Shown: positions 8,588 to 18,060, numbered from the stretch's first letter. The stretch: 64,000 nucleotides of DNA from Longispora fulva (GCF_015751905.1 NZ_JADOUF010000001.1:3968001-4032000), one strand, 5' to 3'. Notes: generated from the sequence alone by a model not told the origin. Made by a program: numbers and translations.

Positions 8588-10090
8588 TCAGGCCGCCCGG
8601 GAGCCGTTGCGGGCGCGTTTGATCCGGTACAGCGCCTCGTCGGCCGCCCGCAGCGCCGCCTCCCCGTCCTCGCCCAGCGGCGCCCACCCGATGCTCACCG
8701 ACACGGGCGTGCCCGGCACCAGGGCCGCCCAGTCCTCGGCGTCGACCGCCGTGCGGATCCGGTCGCCGATCTCGTCGGCCTCCTCGGCGGACGTGGCGGG
8801 CAGGATCACCACGAACTCGTCGCCGCCGTGCCGGGCCAGCAGGTCGCCGTGCCGGACGGCGCGGGCCAGGATCCCGGCGACCCGTTGCAGGACCAGGTCC
8901 CCGGACGGGTGGCCGTGGGTGTCGTTGACGGCCTTGAAGCCGTCGAGGTCGAGTACCCCGAACATCGCGCTCACGCCCCGACGGCCCAGGCCGGCGACGA
9001 ACGCGGCGATCCTGCGCCGGTTCGGAAGGCCGGTGAGCGGATCGGTGGACGCGGCACCTGCGTACTGGGCCGCGACCCGGCGGAGTTTCTCCTGGTCGAG
9101 CCGGGCGCTGATGCTGTCGGTGAACAGTTCCCGCAGCTGGCGGTCCTCGGCGTTCATCATCCGGATCGCGGCCCGCTCGGCGGCCAGCGCGCCGGAGTCG
9201 TCGCCGGCCACGGACAGCGCGATCGACCGCAGCCGCATCGGCTCGACCGCGCCGAGGGTGTCGACGGCGTGCGGGGCGGAGTCCAGCAGCAGCAACGCGC
9301 GGGCCGGGTCGCCGGCGGCGATCGCGTCGCACACGTCGGCCAGGTCGTTGACGTGCGCGAGGGTCAGGTCGATGTCCTCGTCCCGGGGGACGTGCAGGTC
9401 CACCCGGTGGCCGAGGGCCCCGAGCCGCTTGACCGCGTACCGGAGGAACACCCGCTCCATCACCACCAGCTCACCGGCGAGGGGCCGGCCCACCTCGACC
9501 AGGGCGCGCAGGTCCCGCACGCAGCCCTCGGTGTCGCCGCGCTGGTCGAGGTAGAGCGCCGCCTGCACCGGGGTGGCCATGTTCGCCGCGAACGCCGCGC
9601 CGAGCCCGGCCGCCGCGCAGATCCTGGCCCCCTGCCGGGCGGCGGCCATGGCCTCGACGTGGAACCCGAGCCAGGAATACGCGCCGGACAGGTCGTGCCA
9701 GGTGTCCACGGCCGCGAGGTTGACCTCGGTCATCTTGCGCAGGGCGCGCTCGGAGTGCACGAGGTGCGTCATCGCGGTGCCGAGCGAACCCTGCTCGTAG
9801 GCGATCATGCCGGCCATGGTGTGGAACTCGCCCACGAGCCGGGGGGCCGGGGCCTTGCGCAGGGCCACGTAGATCTCGTCGAGGAGCGGGCCGAGGCCGG
9901 AGGTGTGGCCCATGTTCATGTAGGCGACGAGCTTCTCGATCAGCGCCTGGGCGATCCGGCGCGGGTCGTGCGACTCCGCGACGACGCGCTCGGCGAGGGT
10001 GATCACCTCGGCCGAGCGACCCGCGCCCGTCAGGTCCCGGAACACCACCCATTCGGCGGCGACCGGGTCCTGCTCGTTCCCGTGCGACAT
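8588..10090 (-). CDS. Diguanylate cyclase (TPR-like sensor region + GGDEF)
   Basis: 500 residues. Residues 1-~330 are helical and TPR-like with no membrane segment, so the input is cytosolic. Residues ~340-500 form a GGDEF domain with STDPLTGLPNRR, DLDGFKAVND and an intact GGDEF (422-426), so it should make cyclic di-GMP from GTP. An RxxD inhibitory site (RHGD, 413-416) sits five residues before GGDEF, implying product inhibition. There is no EAL domain. ATG 10090 was chosen over an in-frame TTG two codons upstream. It starts 21 bases past the degenerate-kinase stop, so it is the third gene of the operon beginning at 13646. Confidence 0.92.
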   Translation of the reverse strand: MSHGNEQDPVAAEWVVFRDLTGAGRSAEVITLAERVVAESHDPRRIAQALIEKLVAYMNMGHTSGLGPLLDEIYVALRKAPAPRLVGEFHTMAGMIAYEQGSLGTAMTHLVHSERALRKMTEVNLAAVDTWHDLSGAYSWLGFHVEAMAAARQGARICAAAGLGAAFAANMATPVQAALYLDQRGDTEGCVRDLRALVEVGRPLAGELVVMERVFLRYAVKRLGALGHRVDLHVPRDEDIDLTLAHVNDLADVCDAIAAGDPARALLLLDSAPHAVDTLGAVEPMRLRSIALSVAGDDSGALAAERAAIRMMNAEDRQLRELFTDSISARLDQEKLRRVAAQYAGAASTDPLTGLPNRRRIAAFVAGLGRRGVSAMFGVLDLDGFKAVNDTHGHPSGDLVLQRVAGILARAVRHGDLLARHGGDEFVVILPATSAEEADEIGDRIRTAVDAEDWAALVPGTPVSVSIGWAPLGEDGEAALRAADEALYRIKRARNGSRAA

Positions 10091-10110
10091 AGGCAACTAC
10101 TCTACGCAAC

Positions 10111-11997
10111 CTAACGACAACTGTACGTGAACTCCCCGGCCGCCTCGGTCGGGGTCGGCCCGAGCACCTTGAGGGTGGCCTTCGCCTGGTACTCGCCCTT
10201 CCCGCTGAACTTCCAGTGCAGGTGCAACGGCACCGACCTGGTCCCCGACGACACGCTCTGGCTCAGCTCCTGGGTGGCCTCGCCATCACTGCGCAGCCAC
10301 TGGTAGGTGATCGTGCCGGGGCGGCCGTTCGTGGTCACCGTGCCGACGACGTCGACCGTGACGTCGCACCCGTTGCCGGGCGGGCTCGCCGGCGCGACGG
10401 CCGCGGCGGTCACCTTCAACGGATGCGCGTTGTACCACCAGAAGTAGCCCACCACGCCGCCGATGATCGCGCCGGTGACCAGGCCGCCGACGATCCGCCG
10501 CCACCGCTTGACCGGCTTCTTCCCCGGCTTCGGCGGCACGGGCGGACCGGTCTTCCAGGCCTCCTCGACCCCGGCCGGGATGCCCCCGCCGAACCGGAGC
10601 CGCACGTCGGAACCGCCCCCGGTCGGCGGCACCGTGGGCGCCGCCCTGGTCCCCACCTGGGTGGGGAACCCGGTGGCCGTCCCCGGCTGGGTCGCCTGCC
10701 CTGGTTGGGTGGCGTGGCCGGGCTGGGTCGGGAAAGCGGTCGGGGCGCCCAGGTGGTCGCCGGCCGGCCGGGTGACCTCGCCGAGGCTGGCCCCGGGCTG
10801 GGCGACCGGGACCGGGCCGGGCCGGATGACGGTCGATTCATCGGTACGCGTCGTCAGCTCGTCGATGGCCCGCGCGGCCTCGGCGGCATTCGGTCGCCGT
10901 CCCGGATCCGGGGCCGCCCCCGGCGCGGACGCCGACCCGACAACGGGCGGGACCGCCGGGCCGGGCGCGGGAACCTGGCCCGCCGGCGCAGCGGGACCAG
11001 CTGGCGGAACGCTTCCGGCGGGCACCCCGACCGGCGGGACCTGGGGACCCTCCACCCGGACGGTCGGCGCCGCGCCCAACGTCATCGTGGGCCCCCCACC
11101 GGGCGGCTGGGGCGGCGGCGGGACGATCCGTGCCGTCGAGCCCAGCCCCACGGTCTGGTCGGGCAGGAACTGCCGGGTCTGCTCCACCTGGCCGGCGGCC
11201 GGCACGGGCCCGGTACCCGAAGAAGGCCCCGGTCCGGGCCCACCCACCGCGAGCCGCACGGTCCGCTCCGGCTCCCCGGGCGTCGCGCCCGGCGCGATCC
11301 GCACCGTCAGCTCGGCCGGCGAGGTCCCCGGCCGCAGCACCACGGTCGGCTCGGCGAGCGCCGGCCCGGTCAACGCCGGCCCCGGGTCGATCCTTGCCAG
11401 TTCCTCCAGCCCTGCGGCGAGCCCCGAGGCGTCGGTGACGGCGGCGGCCCTGGTCAGCCCGGGATCGCCCCACCGCCCGGCGAGGACCCGCAGCAGCGCG
11501 GCCCAGGCCCGCACGTCGGCCGCCGGGTCGCCGGGGGCCAGGGCCACCTCGATCAGCGCCGCGGCCCCGCTGGCGGCCAGCACGACGCTGTGCGCGCCGA
11601 AGTCGCCGTGCGCGAGCCCGCCGGAGTGCAGGGACAGCAGGGTCTGCCCGGTCCACAGTGCGACGGCGATCGCGTCGTCGCCGTCGTGCGCGGAGTCCGA
11701 CGCGAGCAGCTCGGCGACCGTGGGGGTGGCGGGCTCGGCGGTGACCATCCAGACCTTGCCGTACTCGGAGAGGACGTCGACGACCGGCAGCACGCCCGGC
11801 ACGGCCAGGCCCCGGACGGCGACGACCTGCGCGACGACGTGGTCGAGGGCCGGGCCCTGGCTGAGCGCCGGGTCGAGGAGCAGCGCGCCCCGGGTGGCGC
11901 CGGCATGGGTGGTGGCGGACCACCAGGTGCCGAATCGACTGCGCCGGGAGGGTCCGGCGAGCCGCAACCCTGAGACGACGGTGGGCTCGTCGGTCAT
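10111..11997 (-). CDS. Membrane-anchored degenerate Ser/Thr kinase-like protein
   Basis: 628 residues. The N-terminal ~200 residues resemble a protein kinase: AHGDFGAHSV stands at the catalytic loop, but the metal-binding Asn is Ser, no DFG follows, and no VAIK-type lysine is visible, so it is likely a pseudokinase. Residues ~210-525 are a Pro/Thr/Gly-rich linker with TQPG repeats. One membrane helix (VGGLVTGAIIGGVVGYFWW) follows a basic PKPGKKPVKRWRR stretch, then an ~90-residue extracellular Ig-like domain with two cysteines. ATG 11997 overlaps the upstream stop as ATGA. It probably acts as an adaptor between the FHA-protease and the cyclase; this is inferred from gene order. Confidence 0.75.
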   Translation of the reverse strand: MTDEPTVVSGLRLAGPSRRSRFGTWWSATTHAGATRGALLLDPALSQGPALDHVVAQVVAVRGLAVPGVLPVVDVLSEYGKVWMVTAEPATPTVAELLASDSAHDGDDAIAVALWTGQTLLSLHSGGLAHGDFGAHSVVLAASGAAALIEVALAPGDPAADVRAWAALLRVLAGRWGDPGLTRAAAVTDASGLAAGLEELARIDPGPALTGPALAEPTVVLRPGTSPAELTVRIAPGATPGEPERTVRLAVGGPGPGPSSGTGPVPAAGQVEQTRQFLPDQTVGLGSTARIVPPPPQPPGGGPTMTLGAAPTVRVEGPQVPPVGVPAGSVPPAGPAAPAGQVPAPGPAVPPVVGSASAPGAAPDPGRRPNAAEAARAIDELTTRTDESTVIRPGPVPVAQPGASLGEVTRPAGDHLGAPTAFPTQPGHATQPGQATQPGTATGFPTQVGTRAAPTVPPTGGGSDVRLRFGGGIPAGVEEAWKTGPPVPPKPGKKPVKRWRRIVGGLVTGAIIGGVVGYFWWYNAHPLKVTAAAVAPASPPGNGCDVTVDVVGTVTTNGRPGTITYQWLRSDGEATQELSQSVSSGTRSVPLHLHWKFSGKGEYQAKATLKVLGPTPTEAAGEFTYSCR

Positions 11998-13646
11998 CGG
12001 AACACTCCAGCGACTCTTCGTCCCAGCCTGAGCCAGACGGGGATCAGGGCGACCATGATGACACAGCCTAGGGCGACGGCGCCCCACGGCGGTGGAAGGT
12101 GACGCTGAGTGAACTCGGCGAGACGGGATCGCCAGGCCAGCAGGGCCAGCAGGACGATTCCGGCGGTTCCGAGCGCAGCGGCCACGGCGTACCCGGCGAG
12201 GCCCAGCTCGCGGCGGCCGGGGCGGGCGCGCAGCCAGGCGCCGGAGAACAGGTACCCGAAGGACTCCTCGCGCAGCCGGGGCATCCGTAGCGCGTCGGCC
12301 AGCGCCTGGTACCCGTCGAGCGGGAGCAGCGGGTTGAGGTTGTACAGCGTGTTGATGTACAGGCCGAAGGCCAGCTGGTAGCACAGCCCCGAGGCGACCG
12401 GGGACGGCAGGGCCGCGGCGCCCAGGGCAGCAGTGCCGGCGAGCGCCGCCGTGGACAGTGGCCCGGCGAGGGTGACGACGAGCCGGGACCGCCGGTCGCC
12501 GAACCACATGTCGCTGGTGTCGACGAACGCGAACGGCAGCCCGAACACCAGCATGAACCCTGCCCGGGTGACGGTGCGGCCGTAGGACTTGACGGCCAGG
12601 GCGTGCGCGGCCTCGTGCAGCACGAGCGCGACCAGGTAGGCGAGCGCGACGCCGACCGCGCCCAGGTAGCCGGCGCCGGCCGTGTCGAACAGCCGCTGCC
12701 GGGTCGCCGCGACCCCGAATCCGGCCAGGCCGACCACGATCACCACCCACGACACCACTGTCGAGGTACGCGTGAAGAACCGCCACCCGAAGCCCCGGTA
12801 GACCCGCTCGAACGCCGCGTCGAGCCCCGTGATCGCCAGTTCGATCCGCGCCCACCGCCGCCAGGCGCTCCTGGTGGCGGCCTGTCCGTGCAGCCCGGCC
12901 ACGAACTCGTGCCCGCCGAGGGTGTGCAGGGTGTTCTCGATCCGGGGCAGGGCGAGTTCCCCGTACTCCTCGGCGAACGCGAACAGCAGGTCGCGCACCG
13001 TGTTGCGGCCGTCGAGCAGGTGCCAGAGGAAGACGTCGCGGTCGTCGAGTTCGAGATAGCGACCGGTACGGGTGTTGCGCAGCACCCAGGTGCCGCCGCC
13101 GGGCACCTCCTTGAGCGCCCAGTGCCCGCGCCGCCGGGGGCGGACGTTGAGGGGCTCGGTGGCGGTGGCGGCCGGCTCCGGCGGCGCGTGGCCCGCGTGC
13201 CCGGCCGGCGGGGCCAGGCCGGTGTGCTCGGTGCCCCACACCACGGTCCGACCGCCCACGGCCGCCGACCGGGGCTGCTCGAACCGGACCGGCACGTCGC
13301 CGATGTGCAGCTGGGTACTGTCGGACAGCACGGCGGAGGCCGCGAACAGAGTCTGGTCGGCGACCCCGGTGCCGTTGAACGAGCCCAGGTCCTCCACCGC
13401 GTAGCCGTCCGGGGTCCTGGCGACGTGAGCGTGCCGGCGGGACACGCTGGGGTGGTCGATGACCAGGTCGTTGTCGCCGGCCCGCCCGATGGTGGTGACC
13501 TCGCGGTCCAGGGGGTACGCCCGGCCGGCGTGCCTCAGGTGCGGCGCCTCGTACTCCGTGATCCGGACCCCGGTGCGTAGGGTGCCACACCGCAGGCAGT
13601 ACGGAAAGTCCCGCCGCAGGTGCACGTGGCAGGCGTGGCAGAGCAT
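11994..13646 (-). CDS. Zinc-ribbon / FHA / PqqD-like / M50 membrane metalloprotease
   Basis: 550 residues. Order: zinc ribbon (CHAC at 3-6, CLRC further on); FHA domain ~45-125 (TTIGRAGDNDLVI, SVSRRHAH, LGSFNGTG), which binds phosphothreonine; PqqD-like winged helix ~185-245; then a multi-helix M50 site-2-protease domain with zinc motif HEAAH (344-348) and the distal ligand motif NPLLPLDGY (Asp444). This matches the 'putative peptide zinc metalloprotease' group, here with an added FHA sensor. ATG 13646 follows GGAAAGG; longer in-frame extensions run into the promoter region and were rejected. It heads the minus-strand operon and is divergent from the GH81 operon. Confidence 0.87.
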   Translation of the reverse strand: MLCHACHVHLRRDFPYCLRCGTLRTGVRITEYEAPHLRHAGRAYPLDREVTTIGRAGDNDLVIDHPSVSRRHAHVARTPDGYAVEDLGSFNGTGVADQTLFAASAVLSDSTQLHIGDVPVRFEQPRSAAVGGRTVVWGTEHTGLAPPAGHAGHAPPEPAATATEPLNVRPRRRGHWALKEVPGGGTWVLRNTRTGRYLELDDRDVFLWHLLDGRNTVRDLLFAFAEEYGELALPRIENTLHTLGGHEFVAGLHGQAATRSAWRRWARIELAITGLDAAFERVYRGFGWRFFTRTSTVVSWVVIVVGLAGFGVAATRQRLFDTAGAGYLGAVGVALAYLVALVLHEAAHALAVKSYGRTVTRAGFMLVFGLPFAFVDTSDMWFGDRRSRLVVTLAGPLSTAALAGTAALGAAALPSPVASGLCYQLAFGLYINTLYNLNPLLPLDGYQALADALRMPRLREESFGYLFSGAWLRARPGRRELGLAGYAVAAALGTAGIVLLALLAWRSRLAEFTQRHLPPPWGAVALGCVIMVALIPVWLRLGRRVAGVFR

Positions 13647-13817
13647 CCGTGGGCCTTTCCGGGACGGGTGTGCGGGGCGCGGTGAGCCTAGATCGTCCTC
13701 ACGGTGGGTGAGGTCGCCAAGCTGACAGTCTCCTGCCTCACACCCCTCCCCCACAAGGCGGGACCGGGCACGGTGATCGATCAGCGGCCCGGGCGGGGCA
13801 GCTCGCCCGAAAACGGA

Positions 13818-13831
13818 AGAGAGCGCTCTCT
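13818..13831. promoter_or_regulatory. LacI-family operator O1
   Basis: Perfect 14-bp palindrome AGAGAGCGCTCTCT. It contains the GAGCGCTC core of actinobacterial CebR/BglR-type operators and lies 38 bases upstream of the -35 box of the GH81 promoter. Confidence 0.75.
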
Positions 13832-13868
13832 CACGGTGTCGAAACCGGTGAAACATCACCGGGAAACA

Positions 13869-13897
13869 TTGACGAGACAGTGTGCCGGCGCTAGCGT
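13869..13897 (+). promoter_or_regulatory. Promoter of the beta-glucan operon
   Basis: TTGACG (13869-13874), a 17-base spacer, then TAGCGT (13892-13897), close to the housekeeping sigma consensus of actinobacteria. The start of transcription would fall about 13904, just before operator O2, so repressor bound there should block initiation or escape. Confidence 0.65.
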
Positions 13898-13906
13898 CCC
13901 TCGCAA

Positions 13907-13918
13907 GAGAGCGCTCTC
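13907..13918. promoter_or_regulatory. LacI-family operator O2
   Basis: Perfect 12-bp palindrome GAGAGCGCTCTC, placed at about +3 to +15 of the predicted transcript. Its centre is 88 bases from the centre of O1, roughly eight helical turns, which would allow looping between two repressor dimers. Confidence 0.75.
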
Positions 13919-13942
13919 ACCTCCTACCCCTCGGGAGGCACC

Positions 13943-16798
13943 ATGAAACCGTCTGGCATCCTCGTCTCCGCCGTCGCCGCCGCCCTGCTCGCCGGCACCC
14001 TCACCCAGGTCCTGTCCACCGGGGCCCAGGCGGCCCCGGTCGGGGCCGGCAGCTACACCACCACGCCGGCCGGCCCCCTGCCGACCGGCTGCGGGAACCT
14101 GTCGACCAACCCCCGCCAGTTCGTCACGGCCAACGCGCCGGCCGGCCCCGTGCCGACCAACGACTGGTGGTCGAACATCCTGTTCAAGCGGACCGACTGC
14201 GCCTTCGGGGAGCCGCTGCACGCGCACCCGGTCTCGTTCGACACGCTACCGGGCGGGCTGGGCCTGTCGGCCAACACGACCCCGCAGATCAGCGGGACCG
14301 CCACCGGGGTGGGCGAGTACCACTATCCGTACGTGCAGGACCTCCAGGTGGGCGTCGCCGGGCTCGACGCGCCGAACGTCAAGGTCGACGGCTGGACCGA
14401 CTGGACCGTCAGCCCCTTCTGGACGGACGGCGCGCGCACCCTGCGGGCCACGATCGGCCACGGCCTGCCGTTCAGCTACTACCAGGTCACTGGCGGCGAC
14501 GCGCAGCTCACCGTGGCCGCGCCCCAGGTGTGGTCCCACTCCGGCCCGACGATCGGCTTCACGGCCAACGGGCACGAGTACGCCGCCTACGCGCCGGCCG
14601 GGGCCACCTGGACCGTCAGCGGCGGCACATTCACCTCCACGCTGGCCGGCAAGGGCTACTTCTCCGTCCTCGCCCTGCCGCCGGGCGACCGGGCGGCCCT
14701 CGCGACGAGCCTCGGGAAGTACGCGCACAACCACGTCACCGGCACCCGGGCGAGCTACTCCTACAACCCGGCGACCAGCACCGTGACCACCACCTACGCG
14801 TTCACGACGACCGCGAGGGAGGCAGGGGCCGCCGGCACCGTCGCCGCGCTCTACCCGCACCAGTGGCGGGCCCTCACCGGTGCGACCCCGCTGTCCAACA
14901 CCTATGTCTCGGCCCGCGGCCCGATGAAGGTCCTTGCCGGGGTCGGCCAGTTCACGACGAGCATGGCCTTCCAGGGCGTGCTGCCCGAGATCCCGGCCGT
15001 GGCGGACAACGCCGGAGCCGACCGCGCGACCCTCGACGGGTACCTCGCGCAGGTCGCCGGCAACCCGGCCGACTTCCGGGGCGACGACACGTACTGGACC
15101 GGCAAAGGGCTCGGTCGGGCCGCCCGGATCGCGGAGATCGCCGACCAGCTGGGCGACACGGGCACCCGGGACGCGGCCCTGACCGCGATCCGGACCCGGC
15201 TGACCGACTGGTTCACCGCCAGCCCGGGCAAAACATCACGACTGTTCTACTATGACCAGAACTGGGGGACCCTGATCGGCTACCCGGCCTCCTACGGCTC
15301 CGACCAGGAACTCAACGACCACCACTTCCACTACGGGTACTTCGTCGCGGCGGCGGCCACCCTCGCCAAGTTCGACCCGCAGTGGGCCACGAGCGGGAAG
15401 TACGGCGGCATGGTCGACCTGCTGATCCGCGACGCGAACAACTACGACCGCGCCGACGGCCGGTTCCCGTACCTGCGCGACTTCGACATCTACGCCGGGC
15501 ACGACTGGGCGTCGGGGCACGGCTCGTTCGGGGCCGGCAACAACCAGGAGTCCTCCTCGGAGGGGATGAACTTCGCCAACGCCCTGATCCAGTGGGGCCA
15601 GGCGACCGGGAACACGGCGGTCCGCGACGCTGGCGTGTTCCTGTACACGACCCAGGCGGCGGCGATCCAGGAGTACTGGTTCGACAGCCGCGACGCCAAC
15701 TTCCCCGCCGGGTTCGGCCACAGGGCGGTCGGCATGGTGTGGGGCGACGGGGCGGCGTACGCGACCTGGTTCAGTGCCGAGCCCGAGATGATCCAGGGCA
15801 TCAACATGCTCCCGGTGACCGGCGGGCACCTGTACCTGGGTGACAACCCCGGCTACGTCCGGGCCAACTACGCCGAACTCGTCGCCAACAACGGCGGCGC
15901 GCCGAGCGTGTGGCAGGACGTCCTGTGGGAGTTCCAGGCCCTCGGCGACGGGGACGCGGCGCTCGCGAACCTCCGGAACAACAGCGGCTTCACCAGCGAG
16001 GAGGGCGAGAGCAAGGCGCACACCTTCCACTGGATCCGCAACGTCGCGGCCCTCGGCACTGTCGACGCCACGGTCACCGGGAACCATCCGCTGTCGGCGG
16101 TGTTCACGAAGAACGGGGCCAGAACCTACGTGGCCGCGAACATCACGAACGCGCCGCTCACGGTCACGTTCTCCGACGGGCACACGCTGGGCGTCGGGGC
16201 GGGGCGGACGGCGACGAACGGCGCGTACACGTGGAGTGGTGGAAACGCCGGGGGCGGCACGCAGCCGACGCCGAGCCCCACGCCCAGCCCCACCGGAAGC
16301 CCGAGCCCGACACCGACCCCGAGTCCCACCGGCTCCCCGTCGAATTCGACGCTCTACCTGCGCTCGGACGGCACCCTGGGCAACCCGGCCCCGGCCGGCA
16401 CCGCGCAGATCGCCTCGGCCGGCGGGACCAACCACGACGGCGTACCCGCCAATGCCACGGTCTTCACCGCCTCCGGCCTGACGCTGACCCGCTCGGCCGG
16501 GACCACCACCTTCGACCTGTTCGTCGACGCGGGGACCACCGTGGCCAACGGCACCCAGGTCCGGGTGTCCTACGACCTGACCGGGGACGGCTCCTGGGAC
16601 CGGGTCGAGACCTACCGGTACTTCGCCACCGACCCGGCCCCCGGCTGGGAGCACTACACCACCTCGGTCGGCCTCTCCTCGGCCACCGGCACGCCCGGCG
16701 ACCTGACCAACGGCCGGGTGCGGCTCGAGGTGTGGAACGCCATCGGCAACGGGCCCAGCACCGTGGGCACCGGCAACCAGTCCGTCATCCACCTCTAA
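13943..16798 (+). CDS. Secreted GH81 endo-beta-1,3-glucanase with C-terminal glucan-binding domain
   Basis: 951 residues. A Sec signal peptide ends near residue 33 (AQAAPV). The GH81 catalytic region ~50-770 has DQNWGTLIGYPASYG, ELNDHHFHYGYF and the signature NNQESSSEGMN with Glu536 and Glu540, the acidic residues that act in this inverting family. A Pro/Thr/Ser linker (~773-800) leads to a C-terminal ~145-residue beta domain resembling CBM56-type beta-1,3-glucan modules (assignment tentative). It should cut laminarin, curdlan or fungal-wall glucan outside the cell. GGGAGG precedes the ATG. It is the first gene of the operon that imports and hydrolyses the products, 11 bases ahead of the binding-protein gene. 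Confidence 0.93.
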   Translation: MKPSGILVSAVAAALLAGTLTQVLSTGAQAAPVGAGSYTTTPAGPLPTGCGNLSTNPRQFVTANAPAGPVPTNDWWSNILFKRTDCAFGEPLHAHPVSFDTLPGGLGLSANTTPQISGTATGVGEYHYPYVQDLQVGVAGLDAPNVKVDGWTDWTVSPFWTDGARTLRATIGHGLPFSYYQVTGGDAQLTVAAPQVWSHSGPTIGFTANGHEYAAYAPAGATWTVSGGTFTSTLAGKGYFSVLALPPGDRAALATSLGKYAHNHVTGTRASYSYNPATSTVTTTYAFTTTAREAGAAGTVAALYPHQWRALTGATPLSNTYVSARGPMKVLAGVGQFTTSMAFQGVLPEIPAVADNAGADRATLDGYLAQVAGNPADFRGDDTYWTGKGLGRAARIAEIADQLGDTGTRDAALTAIRTRLTDWFTASPGKTSRLFYYDQNWGTLIGYPASYGSDQELNDHHFHYGYFVAAAATLAKFDPQWATSGKYGGMVDLLIRDANNYDRADGRFPYLRDFDIYAGHDWASGHGSFGAGNNQESSSEGMNFANALIQWGQATGNTAVRDAGVFLYTTQAAAIQEYWFDSRDANFPAGFGHRAVGMVWGDGAAYATWFSAEPEMIQGINMLPVTGGHLYLGDNPGYVRANYAELVANNGGAPSVWQDVLWEFQALGDGDAALANLRNNSGFTSEEGESKAHTFHWIRNVAALGTVDATVTGNHPLSAVFTKNGARTYVAANITNAPLTVTFSDGHTLGVGAGRTATNGAYTWSGGNAGGGTQPTPSPTPSPTGSPSPTPTPSPTGSPSNSTLYLRSDGTLGNPAPAGTAQIASAGGTNHDGVPANATVFTASGLTLTRSAGTTTFDLFVDAGTTVANGTQVRVSYDLTGDGSWDRVETYRYFATDPAPGWEHYTTSVGLSSATGTPGDLTNGRVRLEVWNAIGNGPSTVGTGNQSVIHL

Positions 16799-16809
16799 GG
16801 AAGGTCGTC

Positions 16810-18060
16810 ATGCGTCGCGTCCTCGCCCCGCTCCTCGCGTTATGCCTGCTCACCTCCGCCGCCGCCTGTGGTTCCGAGGCGGCGAAGGACGAGAAGGTCA
16901 AGCTCACCATCGGGCTCTTCGGCGACTTCGGCTTCAAGCCGCTGTACGACGAGTACAAGGCCACCCACCCGAACATCCAGATCGAGGAGCGGGTCTCCGA
17001 GTACGCCGCCCACCACCAGAACGTCACCGCGCACCTGGCCACGAACACCGGCGCGTCGGACATCGAGGCGATCGAGGTGGGCTACATCAGCCAGTTCACC
17101 GCGCAGCCGGGGAAGTTCCACAACCTACTCGACCTGGGCGCGGGGAACCTGGAGGGCAAGTTCCTGCCGTGGAAGTGGCAGCAGGGACTGTCCGGCGACG
17201 GCAAGTCCCTGGTCGGGCTCGGCACGGACGTGGGCGGCATGGCCATGTGCTACCGCAACGACCTGTTCGCCCAGGCTGGGCTGCCGACCGACCGGGACGC
17301 CGTGTCCAAGCTGTGGCCCACCTGGGCCGACTACGTCAAGGTCGGCAAGGAGTTCAAGGCCAAGCGCCCCGAGGCGTTCTTCGAGAGCTCCGGCAACATG
17401 TTCCGCGCGATGGTGGAGCAGGGCTCCCAGGGCGTCTACGACAAGCAGAACAACCTGGTCGTGGACTCCAACCCGGGCGTGCGCGCCGCGTGGGACACCT
17501 CGGTGGACGCGATCAACGCCGGGATGTCGGCGAAGCTGACCGCCTGGACCCCGGAGTGGACGGCCGCGTTCGAGAAGGGCTCGTTCGCCACGATCGTCTG
17601 CCCGGCGTGGATGACCTCCTACATCCAGACCAACGCCAAGAACGCGTCCGGCAAGTGGGACGTGGCAGCGGTGCCCGGCGGGGCCGGCAGCATGGGCGGC
17701 ACGCACCTGACGCTGCCGAAGCAGGGCAGGCACCCGAAGGAGGCGTACGAGCTGATCTCCTGGCTCACCGCCCCCGCCCAGCAGGCCAAGGTGTTCAAGG
17801 CGACCGGCAACTTCCCGTCGGCCCCGGAGCTGTACTCCAGCCCCGACATCACCGGCTTCACGAAGGACTTCTTCAACAACGCGCCGATCGGGCGGATCTT
17901 CTCCGACTCCGCGAAGGCCGTGAAGCCGCAGTACATGGGGCCGCGCACCGGGGACGTGTTCACCGCGATCGGGTCGGGCCTCGGCCGGATCGAGAACGGC
18001 CAGCAGAAGCCCGACGAGGCGTGGAAGCAGGTCCTGTCGGATGTGGCCAAGCTGAAATGA
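16810..18060 (+). CDS. Sugar ABC transporter solute-binding lipoprotein
   Basis: 416 residues. The lipoprotein signal has its lipobox Cys at residue 20 (SAAAC). The rest is a cluster-B (MalE/UgpB-like) extracellular binding protein with GMAMCYRNDLFAQAGLP and the usual C-terminal ENGQQKPDEAWKQ segment. It presumably captures beta-1,3-gluco-oligosaccharides released by the GH81 enzyme and hands them to the two permeases downstream. AAGGAAGG precedes the start. The stop overlaps the next start as ATGA. Confidence 0.92.
   Translation: MRRVLAPLLALCLLTSAAACGSEAAKDEKVKLTIGLFGDFGFKPLYDEYKATHPNIQIEERVSEYAAHHQNVTAHLATNTGASDIEAIEVGYISQFTAQPGKFHNLLDLGAGNLEGKFLPWKWQQGLSGDGKSLVGLGTDVGGMAMCYRNDLFAQAGLPTDRDAVSKLWPTWADYVKVGKEFKAKRPEAFFESSGNMFRAMVEQGSQGVYDKQNNLVVDSNPGVRAAWDTSVDAINAGMSAKLTAWTPEWTAAFEKGSFATIVCPAWMTSYIQTNAKNASGKWDVAAVPGGAGSMGGTHLTLPKQGRHPKEAYELISWLTAPAQQAKVFKATGNFPSAPELYSSPDITGFTKDFFNNAPIGRIFSDSAKAVKPQYMGPRTGDVFTAIGSGLGRIENGQQKPDEAWKQVLSDVAKLK

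Noticed and set aside
7164-9332. 722-codon minus-strand frame over the chitinase
   Set aside because: Antisense shadow; the chitinase and GGDEF motifs are in other frames.
10111-13590. One 1159-codon protein spanning the kinase-like and FHA-protease genes
   Set aside because: Only its last 628 codons read as protein; the rest is an out-of-frame reading of the FHA-protease gene, whose stop overlaps ATG 11997.
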